Assembly (NCBI GenBank): GCA_945859605.1
Contig: OX243816.1
Location: 33,051,175-33,115,174, forward strand
Direction: 5' to 3'
DNA length: 64,000 nucleotides
From: Lumbricus rubellus
Taxonomy: Eukaryota; Annelida; Clitellata; Crassiclitellata; Lumbricidae
The number at the start of each line of letters is the position of its first letter. Positions within the stretch are counted from its first letter, which is position 1. The translations under genes and the position numbers were made by a program. Positions 12,101 through 40,190 of the stretch are shown here, one piece after another. The notes beneath the pieces are model-generated. The model was not told the DNA's origin and made no database searches. It worked only from the letters and a program-made list of their open reading frames with translations.

Positions 12101-15100
12101 TATACACTTAGAAAATTTGCGAAGACAAATTGGCATTCATGTATCAAATTCTCGAACTTAGAAATTTTTCGTGACAGAAAATGTACGCACTTAGAAAATT
12201 TTCAGTCATGTATCAAATTCTCGAACTTAGAAACTTTTCATGACAGAAAATGTATGCATTTATAAAATTTGTTATGAAAATTTTGCAGTCATGTATCAAA
12301 TTCTCGAACTTAGAAACTTTTCATGACAGAAATGTATGCATTAAAAAATTTGTGTTGAAAAATTTTGCATTCATGTATCAAATTCGCGAACTTAGAAACT
12401 TTTCATGACAGAAAATGTCAGAAAATGTTCGGACTTAGGAACTTTGTGAAGAAAAAGTGTTGATATTGAGAAAATTTCCACCTTCTTCTCCTGCTGCACC
12501 TTCTCATCGTCCTCCTCCTTCACAATCTCCAACTCCTGCTTCCATTCCTATGCTTAGTCCTCTCTAGCACATACAATCAACATTGCCTATACGTTTCACT
12601 TTGATATGATAGAAAACTGTATCTCTTTCAACTTCTTACTTTACAATTGTTGTTACTTGAAGTGTGTAATTGAGTAATTGCAGAATTGTGAAATTGAATC
12701 ATGTACGAAGTATGGGTTAGGGTTGAAGGATTGAAGAAATGAGAAAATGGGAAATATGCACGTGTGTAAAGGTTATGATGTGCAGAAATTAATTGAGTAA
12801 GCAAGTAAGGAGCATAGGAATTGAAGAATTTCACGACTGATTTGATGAAAAAATGTAAGAAGTAAGATTCGAATGCTTGAAGAAATGAGAAATAGGTGCA
12901 AGATTGTATCAATGAAAGCTGTTGGATTGTGGAAATTATGTGAGTGAACAAGTATGTATATGTGAAATTGTAGAATTGTGCGATTGATATGTTGAAATAT
13001 GTAAATATTAAGAATTGTTGGTGTGAATAAATGAGAAATATGTGCAGCATTGTAGGCCTACATGTGATAAGTTGATCAAGCAAGTAAATTTTGTGTGCAA
13101 GTAAGTAAGTATGCAAGGAAGCGTAGAATTTGCGTGATCGAGATGTTGAAATATGCATAAAGTAAGAGATGAAAGAATGAAGAAATTAGAAATATGTGTA
13201 GGATTTTACAGATGCAAAGTTGTTGGAGTGCATAAATTATGAGAGTAAGTAAGTAAGTAAGTATTTGTTGAATTGTACACTTGTGTCATTCAAAAGTGAA
13301 AAAATTAAAGAATTGTGAGTTGAATGTGTGAAGAACTTGGGAACTAAGAAATAATTGTAGGATTCTGCAATTGAAAAGTTGTTGAACTAAAAAATTACGT
13401 GAGTAAGTATGTATGCTCCCACCATCATAGTCATTTCCACATCGCTCCTACTGCTACCACCGCTCCCATTGTCGCTTCCACAGCTCCCACCACCGCTCCC
13501 ACTGCTCCCAACGCTCCTACCACCACTTCCCCAGCTCCTATAACAGCTTCCAATGTTCGCCGAAAATTGAAGTTTTTTAAAGTTTGCTAAATTTTTTCAT
13601 CCTTGTGAGTCAATACCTAAGGTTTTACAACTACTTACGTCACAGAACTTTTGGGGAAAAAATCGGAAAAAAATTTAAAGTTTGTTAAATTTTTTCACGT
13701 TTGTGCGCTAATACATATGGTTATGCAACTACTTACGTTAAAGGTATTTTGGGGGAAAAGTTGAAATTTTTAAAGTTTGCTTTTTAAAAAATTTTTTTCG
13801 ATGTGAGTCAGTACATAAGGTTATGCAACTACTTATTTTATAGAGTAAAGTTCTGAAAATGCAGCTAAGACGAGGGCTGGGAATTATAAGGCTTCATGAC
13901 AATTATCAAATGCATTGGTCATAGAGTCTTATAATTCTCAAACCTCGAATTGTCACCTTCGCCTCTCGCACGTGCATGTTTGCTCATCTCAAATGTGATC
14001 ACACGATTGTAAAATTCTGAAAAATGTTGTTAAGTGTCACCTTCGCCTCTCGCACGCACATCTTTTCGCATCTCATATGTGCTTCTATAACTGCAAAGTT
14101 CTGAAAAAATGCTGCTAAGTGACACCATCACCTCTCGTTGTGTGTGTTTGCGTATCTCAAACGTTATCCTATGACCGTAAAGTTCTGAAAATTGTGCTAA
14201 TTGTCACACTCACCTCTCGCACGTGCGTGTTTGCAAATATCAAATGTGATCCTATGACTGTAAAGTTCTGAAAATTCTGCTAATTAACACATTCACCTCT
14301 CGCATGTTTGTGTTTGCACATCTCAAATGCTATCCTATAGCCGTAAAGTTATGAAAATTCTACTAAGTGTCACCTTCGTCTCTCGTGCGTGTGTGTTTGC
14401 ACATCTAAAAAGTGTTCCTATGGATGTAAAGTCCTGAAAATGCTGCTAAGTGCCACCTTCACCTCTCGCACTTGCGTGTTTGCACGTCTCAAATGTGAAC
14501 CAATGACTGTAAAGTTCTGTTTTTGATTTTCTGAATAGGCTACACTTGTTGCAATAAAATTCATGTGTTCCAAATTGTAAAGTGTGTGGTACATATCGTT
14601 GGCGTGTAAGGAATGAATGATTTAAATGCATCCCCTATTCGCGCTTTGCATGTTGAATTTAATGTTGAAGCGAGCTTGCCATTGATTGTAGCAATAATAA
14701 TGAGCAGCCGTCGAATTGATTATGCTACAGTTTGCACACATCTCATTTTGCATGCCACAGGTTGAAGGAACTAATTTTGCATACATACATTTGGCATACC
14801 ACACCTTTACGTGTACCTATTGTATACCACACCCAAATCTTTAATTATAAAGTTCTTATCAGGCAAGCGTTGGTGGTTGTTGAATTTTGTTATCCGAGTG
14901 CCCGCGGGTGATATACGAGTGTCAGCGGGGTGGCGGCCGGGCAGCCCCATGTCTTTCGTCCTTAATTAACAACAGACATACGCACACATACGCACACACA
15001 GTCAGACATATAGTCGGACAGCCATACAGACACGGACAGACATACAGTCGGACACACATACAAAGAGAGGGATATCCATACAGTCGGCCAGACAGACAAG

Positions 15101-17225
15101 TACACGGACAATTAGTTGATTGACAGGTCACGTGACAATTTGGCGGCTTGCCATAGGTCAGGGGCGTGGCTGCACCAGTAACCCAGTGACGTCATAGATC
15201 TATTTTTAGGTGGGGTAGAACTGTGGGGGGAAGGTGGGGTAGAAATGCCACTCATTACTGGGGGATGGAGGGGTAGTAATGCCACTCTATCAACTACTTA
15301 TCTCATTCATCATGTAAAAAATATATTCCTCAACCTTACATCAAAGGAGATCGCAACTGACAGCAACATGTCTGTTCACGTGCGAATGTATGTTTCGCAG
15401 TATTATCCACACGTTGCCACTGGCTGCTAAGTCACTAATCCCGCCTGTTCTCTTTCTATGACTTGCCGATCGAATGGTATTAGTTCTGTTATTTTTTCTG
15501 CTATCAGTTGCATTGTGTCAAATTCAGAGAGATTTCCATCAACAATTTATTAGTGGCACTAAAAGCTTTGCAGCTGAAGCAAAGAAGGTGCTCAAAAGTT
15601 CAATGCAAAGTAGACGCACAACTTGGTTGCCGGGGCATAAGTGTAAAGAATGTACTATGTAGAGCATTCGTTGTTAAAGTCGCCTGGAACTCGACTTGTA
15701 TAATTATGCATGCTGTCAAAAACGACTTTTCAATTCAAAAATGGAATTGTGAAATTTCTATATTTTATTGAAGAAATGAGACTTGTTTAGGGTGATTGTA
15801 TAAAAAATTAATGTAGGCTACATGCACACGCCTCACATGTTAATATGCCACTTCACTTTATTAGCCTTTATTCTCAAGATAGGCCTACGCTTGATTCCTG
15901 TCCAGTCTGTCCATAGAACTCCTGCTAGGTTGATTGCTCATCTTCACATGTCTGATATCTCCATGTAAAATTGTAAATGGTCAATCAACTGCGCTGCTTC
16001 CTCTTGCAGTCAGCATTCTGTTCTAAGTCATCGCTGTATATAAAGGTCTTCAAGTCCAAGCTCGATGTTGCTCCGAAATATCTCCGAGATCTAATTCGCT
16101 CTCCTCATTCTGTAGTCTCCGGCATTCACATTCTATGAACCAACATGGGCAGAGGTTATCAGGAGCTAAGGAGGCTCAAGCCCCCCTCCCCAAGAAGGCC
16201 CAGATTCAGGTTTTTCACCATGAAAATGGTATCTCTTTCCGAGGTGAGTCCACCCCAAGAAGGCCCAGAGCCGAAAATTTATTCGGGAAAAAGGCTCTTT
16301 TCACGAACGAAACTTCAATCGAATGATCAAATGACTAAAAATTCATGAGCTAGCAATCACATTAAAATGATGGACAAAATTATGTTACAATCAGGCGTGA
16401 ATCATATTATAATTAGATACGAAATACAATATATGATTATTGGAATGTTGGGTCAAATGTTGCTGTGCAGTGGTACTCGAGAAATAATTACTGGTTAGTG
16501 TTAATTTAATTACTGACGTATGGTCATCATTAAACGACATTGTGTAAAGTTACATGAACTTAATTAACAAAAGTCAGTTTACATAAGTTTACATATTATG
16601 TTTTGGTGTAGATTACAGCGCGCAGTACATCGATGCAAACTTGACCTTTCCATTTCTCGGATACTCCTTTCCAGCGCGATCCATCCACGGATGGATACTT
16701 ATCCAGCAGTCCATACCAACGAGCAATACGACCTTCAACCGCTCCTGGAATGACTACCGCAACGGATTTGGCCAGTACGACGACAACTACTGGTTTGGCA
16801 ATGAGAAGGTTTACCAGCTGACCACCAATACTTCATCCACCTGGAAGCTCCGCGTCGAGGTCCAGTCCAAGGACACCGGGAAATGGTACTCGGCAGAGTT
16901 CGGGTACTTCCGGCTGTCTAACGAGGATACCAAGTACGTTCTCAATGTGTCGGGATATTATGGAGACGCAGGAAACGCCTTCGCCGCAAGTCCGACTAAA
17001 AATTGGAACGTTGTTGGAATGAAATTCTCTACCATGGATTCAGATAACGACCTTCGTGTGGATAGTAACTGCGCCTTGAACGGTGGTTGGTGGTTTAATA
17101 TATGTGGTGCTTCGAACCTGTGCACCTCGTCCCCTGGTACGAAGAAATGGGAGACGCTCAAGCTCATGGGTCTCGCTCCCACGTATGAAGTCTCAAGCAG
17201 CAGAATGATGATCAAACAGAACTAA
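3678..17225 (+). CDS. Secreted PAN / FN2-like / fibrinogen-domain protein, copy A (4 exons)
   Basis: Exons 3678-4073, 4588-4624, 5283-5438 and 16612-17225 join in consistent phases (0, 1, 1) to a 400-residue protein. The N-terminus has a hydrophobic signal core (residues 28-40). Residues about 48-130 form a cysteine-rich PAN/apple-like module (CAWHCQNSGNC and CEEFY). Exon 3 encodes an FN2-like module (CALPF, YGCT and two later cysteines). Exon 4 is a fibrinogen C-terminal domain with the RSWNDYRNGFG, GMKFSTMDSDNDL and NGGWWFN blocks. Fibrinogen-domain proteins of this kind are secreted lectins, often in innate immunity; that role is inferred here. Intron 1 starts with GC rather than GT. Intron 3 is 11.2 kb because of the giant palindrome. 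The gene appears intact. Confidence 0.85.
4588..4624 (+). CDS. Gene A exon 2: short linker (NAVYDGKCRTDY)
   Basis: 37 bases between TTTCTGTAG and GTAAGTATT. The same small exon with one residue change (K to N) is present in copy B. Confidence 0.8.
5057..5212. repeat. CAT/GTC trinucleotide microsatellite in intron 2, gene A
   Basis: Tracts of ATC, GTC and CAT, homologous to the longer tract in copy B (25436-25612). Apparent reading frames here are repeat artefacts. Confidence 0.95.
5283..5438 (+). CDS. Gene A exon 3: FN2-like module
   Basis: 156 bases ending at GT (5439). Two tandem acceptors (TAGCAG, a NAGNAG site) precede it and either keeps the frame. Encodes four spaced cysteines in a CxxPF...C...C...C arrangement like a fibronectin type II module, though shorter than a typical one. 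Confidence 0.75.
6010..6360. repeat. TCTG/CTCT microsatellite cluster
   Basis: Imperfect TCTG and TCTC runs, longest near 6141-6187, directly before the giant palindrome. Confidence 0.9.
7180..7795. repeat. Tandem array of ~100-bp units, left palindrome arm
   Basis: Six to seven degenerate units with GTGCAAACACGCACGTGCGA-like cores and CAGAACTTTACAGTCATAG-like ends. Mirrored at about 13935-14550. Confidence 0.85.
7885..8165. repeat. Three ~98-bp units each containing AGTAGTTG
   Basis: The element's terminal octamer AGTAGTTG recurs internally at 7897-7904, 7997-8004 and 8095-8102, each followed by T-rich, A-rich stretches. Mirrored in the right arm at about 13565-13845. Confidence 0.85.
9290..10085. 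repeat. Tandem array in palindrome arm (TTCTAAGTTCGAGAATTTGA type)
   Basis: Repeated units of roughly 70-120 bases built around CTGTCATGAAAAGTTTCTAA and GAATTTGATACATGA. The segment at 9297-9540 is repeated almost exactly at 9541-9780. The right arm equivalent (about 11885-12440) lacks one such copy. Confidence 0.85.
15900..16140 (+). mobile_element. Decayed LINE reverse-transcriptase 3' fragment
   Basis: Broken frames read LQSVHRTPARLIAHLH and later VFKSKLDVAPKYLRDLI, the spacing typical of the C-terminal part of non-LTR retrotransposon ORF2. Stops and shifts show it is dead. Confidence 0.5.
16144..16270. mobile_element. Fragment of the CATGGGC fold-back family
   Basis: Begins ACATGGGCAGAGGTTATCAGG followed by CCCCCC, related to the left end of the element at 27227. 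The right end was not found. Confidence 0.45.
16612..17225 (+). CDS. Gene A exon 4: fibrinogen C-terminal domain
   Basis: Acceptor TTGGTGTAG, then 614 bases to TAA. 205 codons including the split one. The calcium-site region DSDNDL and the cysteine pair around GGWWFNICG are present, so the fold is probably intact. Confidence 0.9.
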
Positions 17226-17439
17226 ACTTTGTTTAATTAAACGGCATTTCATTGCTATGTATACGGGGTGGTACAGCATAAATGAACCAAGTTCAACCAA
17301 CTTTGCCAATTTTCGAATTCATTTGTACTTAGGGTATCCAATTAAAGTCATTTCACTATGTTATCAGCCTTAAAAGCGTCAAATTGTTACTACTCTGGGT
17401 TCTAACAATCTAACAAAAATGCTCGGATCAGTGATAGCT

Positions 17440-17935
17440 ACCATAATTTTTTTATTACCGACGCAATATGGCGCCGTTTCGACGGCTTTAGCTAGAGAAT
17501 TTTGTACGAGTTGGAGGCGCTTAACGGCTTAAGTTGTGTGGAATCAAGATTTAAGAACAGGGACTTGCAATACTCAAGCTTTGAGTGGACGATGGACGTT
17601 GCAACAGGGCTTTTTAACGTGCAGTTGTACACAAAATGCGCAGTTGTAGATGCACTTCTGTACAGTTAAATCTAGCAAAATGGTAATTTTCCTCCGAAAT
17701 TTAAGTAATTTATCATGGATGATGCTAAAGGAAAAAGGAGTTGTGCAGTGCTAAAAATTCCTTTAAAACAGCCCTGCGTTGCAATGACGGAAGCAGTTTT
17801 GAAATCAAGCATAGGTTGGATGTGGCGGAGGTACCGGATGTGCATGAAGCAGGAGCACGATTTGTTAGAGACGTGCTTAGATAAGGAGAGGTGCGAATCA
17901 AACATTCACCAAGATTGCGGACAGGCGCCACAAAT
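17440..17935 (-). mobile_element. LINE reverse-transcriptase fragment split by a MITE
   Basis: Minus-strand translation gives FDSHLSLSKHVSNKSC and HIRYLRHIQPMLDFKTA, then past the MITE LQLVQNSLAKAV. These are typical blocks of the non-LTR reverse transcriptase after the palm. The coding is broken. Confidence 0.65.
17605..17776. mobile_element. 172-bp hAT-type MITE
   Basis: Ends CAGGGCTTTTTAA and TTTAAAACAGCCCTG with a perfect 8-bp duplication CGTTGCAA (17597-17604 and 17777-17784). Inserted in the LINE fragment. Same family as the insertion at 1345-1690. Confidence 0.9.
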
Positions 17936-19569
17936 ATCGTAGCTAAAACTAGCTATATAGCGCTGTTGCGGGCTTTTTTTTATTATTAAACCCTAAACCA
18001 GCACCAGCGCGACGTTTTGAAAGCAAAGACTGGAGTGAAGTACCTTTAGATCTATTGTGACTCATGAAATATAAATAAATTGTAAAAATTGACAGAGTTA
18101 TTATACGCATGCAAAGTTGGTTCACTTATGCTGGAGCGCCCATGCAGTGGGCCTATAATAGCCTATTGCCTACAATCGGGACCCGCTAAATGTGAATCTG
18201 CCGGAAATTGGTTTAAGGCTATGACAATTGTGGGGTTAATAATTACATCTCGCACCATTCCTAACCTCGTCCGATGTTGAGACAAACGATTTCTATTCAT
18301 AGAACTAGTTAGAGGAAATTCGTTGAGAGGCAAGCCAACGTGAGACAATTATGAACATCAAAATGGTTTCTGTTGCAGGCAATAAATAATTGGCCTATTT
18401 TCTGTCTCAGCGACCCCTAGGAACAATCTAGGTGCGGCCTGACGACGACTACTGGCAGATTCCAGATCGCAACAAAACTTTTAAAGCAACAAATAAGGAA
18501 TTAGAACTAGAACGTTAGCTTAAATGTTGAACTGTTAGCGAGAAACAATCAATATACAATTATGATAATAATCATGATATTAATGAAAGTCTGTTGATGA
18601 TGCTTTAGGTTTCGAAGTGTCTGAAGTATGAAGTAGCCTATGTTTCTGTTTCGTGCACGTAAATTTTAACTATAATATGCTTTTAACTCTAACCTGTGAA
18701 CGACTTTTGTTTACTACTTCTTCACTCCTAGACAACAAGCCGTACTATATTACAATATTTTCGGATTTGTAAAGTGTCTTTCACAGTACAATCTATTCAG
18801 AGGCGCTCCCAGTGCGAAGAACCCCTGGAAAAGAAGTCTTAAGACAACGGGCAGACAGTAATGTCTCCGGATAAGATCTGAGGATGCACGAGTTATAATA
18901 GGAAGGTAAATTCAAAGCAAAGGCTCTTTGCAGAGGTAAATGCCCGATGATGGGCTGTGGCAGTCCGATACCGTGGTGCAAGAAGGTCATGATGGTTTAA
19001 AGAGCGCAGATGACATCCAATGGTAGTTAAGATAGACCGCCTAATAAGATCACAGAGGTTGCGAGGCGCTTTGCACAAAAAGACAAACAATATTTATACA
19101 ATAACATAATGTAATAATTATATAGGAGTAATAATATCAGATTAAATTGTTCTTGCAACTGTCTTCTGAAATGTATATTTTCTGTTTTTTAAATAGGCCT
19201 ACAGATAAATTGAGACCGCAAAAGATGTATTTTGGAGGGCAATGGAGGCAATCCAATCGAAAGGATTTTTTTAAACCACCTGATTATTTTAAATCGACGT
19301 TGCCTCGTCTTGTTCCAGAATCGTGAAATAAAGAAATAACCAAAAACCATTTCCAGATGTACCGTCATAGTTTTTCCACTTTAATATGATATAGACCTAG
19401 TTAGCATAAATCCCAAACGGTTATATCAAATAAGCAACAGGTGGGGCCTTAAGACACGCATTTCAAAGGACTTCCTTTCATACATTGTCCAAGTAAAAAT
19501 GTGGGTGAATTTAACGCCCTGTGCAGAGCCGGTCATGCAACAGAGACTGATAACACCAGCGGCGGTTCT

Positions 19570-19693
19570 TCAGAGAGATACCCAGGGGTCAAGTGCACAA
19601 CCAACTGAATATGTGGCCCCGATGGCCCCTCCAAATCTTATTCCGACATTGTTGTAAAATCCACTGGTAATTCTCAGAGTTTCAAAGCATTTG
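19570..19693 (-). CDS. Candidate terminal coding exon, unit B (paralogue of 1177-1300)
   Basis: Same length (124 bases), frame and TGA stop as the unit A exon. The acceptor here is preceded by a better pyrimidine tract. Substitutions relative to A are mostly synonymous in the conserved C-terminal part, with three nonsynonymous changes near the acceptor. Confidence 0.3.
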
Positions 19694-20571
19694 CTTAAGC
19701 ATGGCGCAAAAAAGAAGTCCGATGTTTTATCTTGTTTTATTTTCGCATAACTTACATGACCTACCTACTCCCTGGGAGTCGTCTTAAATTGCAGTTAATT
19801 ATTAAATTTTCTTAGCGTGGAAACTACATAATTATTCTGATGTCGTTTCCGTCGCGAGATTGAGCTGCATGACCTTGTCACTTAATTTCCACTCGTGCAC
19901 TCTTTCTCGCACTGCGTCAAGTTGCTTCGGGATGAGCGATTTTCGGGAAGTAGTCTTAATGGAAAACCCTACGCCTATCGGCAGATATAGAGCTAGGTAG
20001 GCCTATTAGAGAATGAAAGTGGTTAACGATTCTATAGACTATTTTTTGCAAAGACACCAAAAGTTATATCTAGGCAGGCCTGACATGTGCATAGCCTAAG
20101 CTTTATTAACATGCACTTACTTGATTTGGTGGGTTCTTTGAAATGACAGCATACCCGGACTTTTATGGTGTCTCGGTTCAAATATAAAGTTACAGGAAGA
20201 AAACTTAGCCTATAGACTTCTGGTCAAGTCAAGCCACGAACTCTAGTTTGATAATAATTATTATATCGATGTGAGAGCCTACATGTATAGAACATAAATT
20301 CTCGAAATGAAAGCAAAGAACTACTTTCAACAATATAACTTCTAATTGGGCAAAGAATTGTTTTCATCAATACCGGTACAACAAAAACAACAAATATACA
20401 CTTTGTATAAGTCACATAATTTCTCAATCTGAAGCACGTGTTTGTTATCTTAGAATAAATTTATAGACCTAAATTAGGCTATGGTGTCCCTCCCATTTGT
20501 AAATTAGCATACGCTGCTGATAATAATTTTTAGACACCATTAGGCTCTAGCCTAGAGGTATTATATTATTA

Positions 20572-21615
20572 CTAGACGTGGTACCCGACGTTGCCCGGGA
20601 AATTGAGGGTTTTCGCCTCCCTTCCACGACACCCCGCTCCCACCCTGCTCACCGCGCGCACCCTGCTCACCGCTCTTCCGTCCTCGCCCCCTGCCGCAAC
20701 CACACACCGCTCCGCTTCGCTCCCACCTGCTCACCGCTCCCACCCCAGCCCTCGTCTCACCCCTTCCGCATCCCTACACCGCTCACCGCTCCTACCCCGC
20801 ACCACCCCGCATCACCAATGGCCCACCCCACCCCCAACCGCTACGCCCTCCCCCGCACTCTGACCCGGCCCCACCAATACTCCATTCCTGTGAGGTAACA
20901 GGCGTTTTCCAGAACATTTTGGTTAGCCCTTGCACATTTTTGATTAACCCCCTCCCACAACCAAATCCGACTCGTCCCTGCGTGGCGGGGTATGTATGCT
21001 GACTGTGGGCGTGACGGTCCTGGTCACATTCTATTTCTAGCTGCAAGGGGATTGAGGTGTAAAGCTCCGAAACTGCGCGAATATCGCCCCGCGCAGGCCT
21101 CCGTGGTTAGCTACATGTAGATTCACCATGCAACCCCTTCACTGGGTGGTTCTGGTGATCAATAGTTGTGAAACTGTAGGCGTATAGCCTAAATACGGTA
21201 TAATTACGGACAGACGCACACACGTACACCCACCCACATCCACATTCTTCTTTCTCTATAGTGTATGGTTTATGCACTAGGAGCGCCTAATAATAACTTG
21301 ATTATTACTGCGAGCGTCAAGAATGACGTCATGCAAACTGCCGTTTGCCAAATAATGGCGGCGCAAAGTGAAATCGTTTCTTAAAATATCTGTATAGGCG
21401 CTAACTACCACATCGAAATTTAAAATGTCTGTAACTCGGGTTTTAAAGTGAATTGAGAGCTGACAATTACAGTCACGATGACTTCCAGATTCGCATACAA
21501 AGATTAAACTAATTATTTCGTGGTTTAAATATATTTAGCTTCAAAGCCTTTGACCGGGAAAGATTTGCACCCAACGCGACAGCACCACACAATCGACTTC
21601 GCCTTATAATATAGA
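20572..21615 (-). mobile_element. Non-autonomous Helitron
   Basis: On the minus strand it starts TCTATATTATAAGGC (complement of about 21601-21615) and ends CTAG (20572-20575) after a GC-rich region, as Helitrons do. The base beyond CTAG is T as expected; the base before TC is not the usual A, so that edge is approximate. The coding-like C-rich stretch 20600-20900 has no recognisable protein. Absent from unit A. Confidence 0.6.
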
Positions 21616-22028
21616 CAAACAATCTTTAGGAGAATATTTTTCGTGCATTTCATGAAAAAATTCAACTTTCGTTCGCTCAAATGTGCCAGCGCTCTTTTGT
21701 CGGGCGCTATTTTGTTGGTCGCTCTCTTGTCTGGTAGCTCCTTTGTCGGCGCTCGTTTGTCGATCGCTCTTTTGACGAGTCACTATACTATAGCTATAGC
21801 GACTGGTCGCACCTCGTATACACAAAGGTGACGATGCAAATGAACTTCGATTTTATATAACGTCTATTTTATGTCCTCAACCGCACTTTTCTTTAATGAA
21901 CAGGCACTATGGATTCAATCCTTCACTACCGCTACCCGTTTGAACAGGCACATCGCCATTTAAGTTCAACACGTGCGCATAGATCTAATCAATATAGGCA
22001 AAGTGTACGGACTGTGCTAGCTCTAGCA

Positions 22029-22335
22029 GCAGTGTTTCTTAACCAGTGTTCGACCGAACCCCGGGGTTCGATGAGCCATTTCCAGAGGTTCGGCAGAGGT
22101 CCTCTGAAACATTTAGCCTACATATTCAGGGTCAGTGAGAGTGAGTGTTAGTTAACAGTTACTGTTAGTAGTTCATGTTTTGAATGTATTATTGTATCAC
22201 ATTTTGGTACAATTTTTATTTCCTTTTGTTCCCATCAGTTACAAAATTAATGTTCAAACTTGAGGGGTTCGGTGAGTGGTCATGGATTTCTCTAGTCTAG
22301 GGGTTCGGCTCCCTTGAAAAGGTTAAGAACCACTG
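22029..22335. mobile_element. hAT-type MITE, unit B
   Basis: Ends CAGTGTTTCTTAACC and GGTTAAGAACCACTG, with a near-perfect 8-bp duplication (CTCTAGCA at 22021-22028, CTCTAGCT at 22336-22343). Missing from unit A. Confidence 0.8.
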
Positions 22336-22528
22336 CTCTAGCTCCATATATAATTATGATAATATTATTACTAATAGGCCTATCAAGAAATGAGTCAAAA
22401 CCGGAAATCAATCAGCGAGCCGGGCGCTCCATAACACAAATCACATGGCATGCGGCGCATGCGTTCTGAAGCTCTAAACAATTATAAAAACAATTAATGA
22501 TAAGCATCATCCTCATTGATAATACATA

Positions 22529-23696
22529 CAGGGTGGGCCATAAAAAAGTAACCCCCTACGGTTTTTTGCCCATATCTTGACCAGAAGTAAGAATTTCGAA
22601 ATGAAATTTTACAGGCTTAAGGACAATTCATATTTACATACGATGCTCAGATTTCATCAAAATATTTCAAATAGAACAAAAGTTTTATAACTTATAGTGA
22701 GGCCACCCACCGTTTTTTGACGATTCAAAAACGCGACGCAACAAAAAGTAGCAAAAACCAGTTTAATTATTCTAGCTAATATCTTGGTCAAAACTAAGAA
22801 TATCGAAATGAAACTTTACAGGCTTAAAGACAATTCATATCTACACATGATGGCCAGATTTCATCAAAATATTTCAAATAGAACAAACGTTTTATCACTT
22901 TTAGTGAGGCCACCCCCCATTCTTTGACGATTCAGAAGGGTAACGCAACAAAAAGTAGCAAAAACACAATTTATTAAGTCTCGCCTCAGATAATTGTTAT
23001 CAGATAGCCTTGATATTGTCAGATGATCATTATTAATACTATCTAAAAGGAAACAGGGTACCAGCGTAGCTGCACGTCACTGAGAAGTCACTAAGCAAGA
23101 TGACAATTAAATTGGTAAATAAGGAATCTATGAGATTAATCAACAGGTCCATCAAGAACTTTGCAAAGAGACTCAAAAGAAGTGTTGGCACTGGTGGTGG
23201 GCACATTGAACACAAGTTGTGAAGCACTACCAAGTTCATTTGACAACAGTTATTTGAGATGAGACTTAATAAAATCACGTTTTGTTACTTTTTGTTGAGT
23301 TACGATTTTGAATCGTCAAAAACGGAGGGTGGCCTCACGAAAGTGGCATAACTATTGTTCCCTTAGAAATATTTTGATGAAATTTGGCCATCGTATGTAA
23401 ATATGAATTGCCCTTAAGCGTGAAAATTTTCATTTCGAAATTCTTACTTCTGGCCAAGATATTGGCAAAAAACCTAGTTTTTGTTGCGTTTCGTTTTTGA
23501 ATCATCAGAAAACGGTGGGTGGCCTCACTAAATGTGATATAACTTTTGTTATCTTAGAAATATTTTATTGAAATTTTACCATTGTACGTAAATATGAATT
23601 GCCTTTAGGACTGCAAAGGTTCATTTAAAAATTCTTATGTTTGGCCAAGATATGAGCTAAAAACCGTAGGGGGTTACTTTTTTATGGCCCACCCTG
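22529..23696 (+). mobile_element. Tc1/mariner-type element, decayed
   Basis: Inverted ends CAGGGTGGGCCATAAAAAAG with TA on both sides (22527-22528 and 23697-23698). Around 23140-23220 the plus strand retains a transposase tail (RLINRSIKNFAKRLKRS then GGGHIEH). The rest is non-coding. Relatives lie at 42225-42620, 44862-46210, 51180-51370 and 51698-52064. Confidence 0.8.
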
Positions 23697-24004
23697 TAGA
23701 CTACTAGTACCAGAGACCATAAAACGAGCAGAGTTAAAAATCAGAGTATATAGAACAACACGCGATGTGAATGGATGCGCCTACATCGTTAATTGCTCGT
23801 CTCCTAGCAACTGCATACAAACACGACAGAGTGTGGAGTCATAACTGTAACATACATACATACGCAGTGTGCACCGGAAAATCAAGTGAAGCACTTGTCA
23901 ATCCTACACTTTCTATAGCGTGTATTAGGTGACATCTATAATAGATAAGGCCGACGTTTTACAAAGGATAGCTAGTCTTCTTTAAGACGTTGAATTTTCA
24001 CCGC

Positions 24005-24012
24005 TATATATA
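24005..24012 (+). promoter_or_regulatory. TATA box of fibrinogen-domain gene B
   Basis: TATATATA followed by AG, in the same conserved block as gene A. The transcribed leader then contains an expanded ACC repeat (24054-24110) that copy A lacks. Confidence 0.5.
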
Positions 24013-24053
24013 AGAGTTTCATAAGATCACTCAACCAATCGAATTCGTCATCG

Positions 24054-24110
24054 ACCACCACCACCACCACCACCACCACCACCACCACCACCACCACCAC
24101 CACCACCACT
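24054..24110. repeat. ACC trinucleotide repeat in gene B leader
   Basis: About 18 ACC/CAC units just before the start codon. Unit A has only TACCACCATTACCACTT there. Confidence 0.95.
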
Positions 24111-24131
24111 TCTGAATCTAAATCCTCAGCC

Positions 24132-40190
<16,059 letters not shown>

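Larger units (their letters stand above)
6432..15298. mobile_element. Giant palindromic (fold-back) element with Polinton-like ends
   Basis: Two long arms, 6432 to about 10967 and about 11006-15298, are near-perfect reverse complements separated by only about 38 bases. The element begins AGTAGTTG and ends CAACTACT, and is flanked by a perfect 6-bp duplication TATCTC (6426-6431 and 15299-15304). A 6-bp duplication and AG...CT ends are Polinton/Maverick traits, and the Polinton in this window begins with the same AGTAGTTG. The arms carry no recognisable gene; they are built of several tandem-repeat arrays. The left arm is 243 bases longer through one extra repeat unit at about 9541-9780. I read it as a non-autonomous element possibly moved by a Polinton integrase; assembly artefact is unlikely given the target duplication and the few arm differences. 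Confidence 0.85.

Noticed and set aside
6432..15298. Palindrome as an assembly artefact
   Set aside because: It has its own 6-bp target duplication, specific end sequences, a 243-base arm-length difference and several arm substitutions. Not fully excluded without reads.
15474..15662. Small secreted-looking ORF (MVLVLLFFLLSVALCQ start)
   Set aside because: Single short frame between transposon remnants, with no splice context and no copy in unit B.
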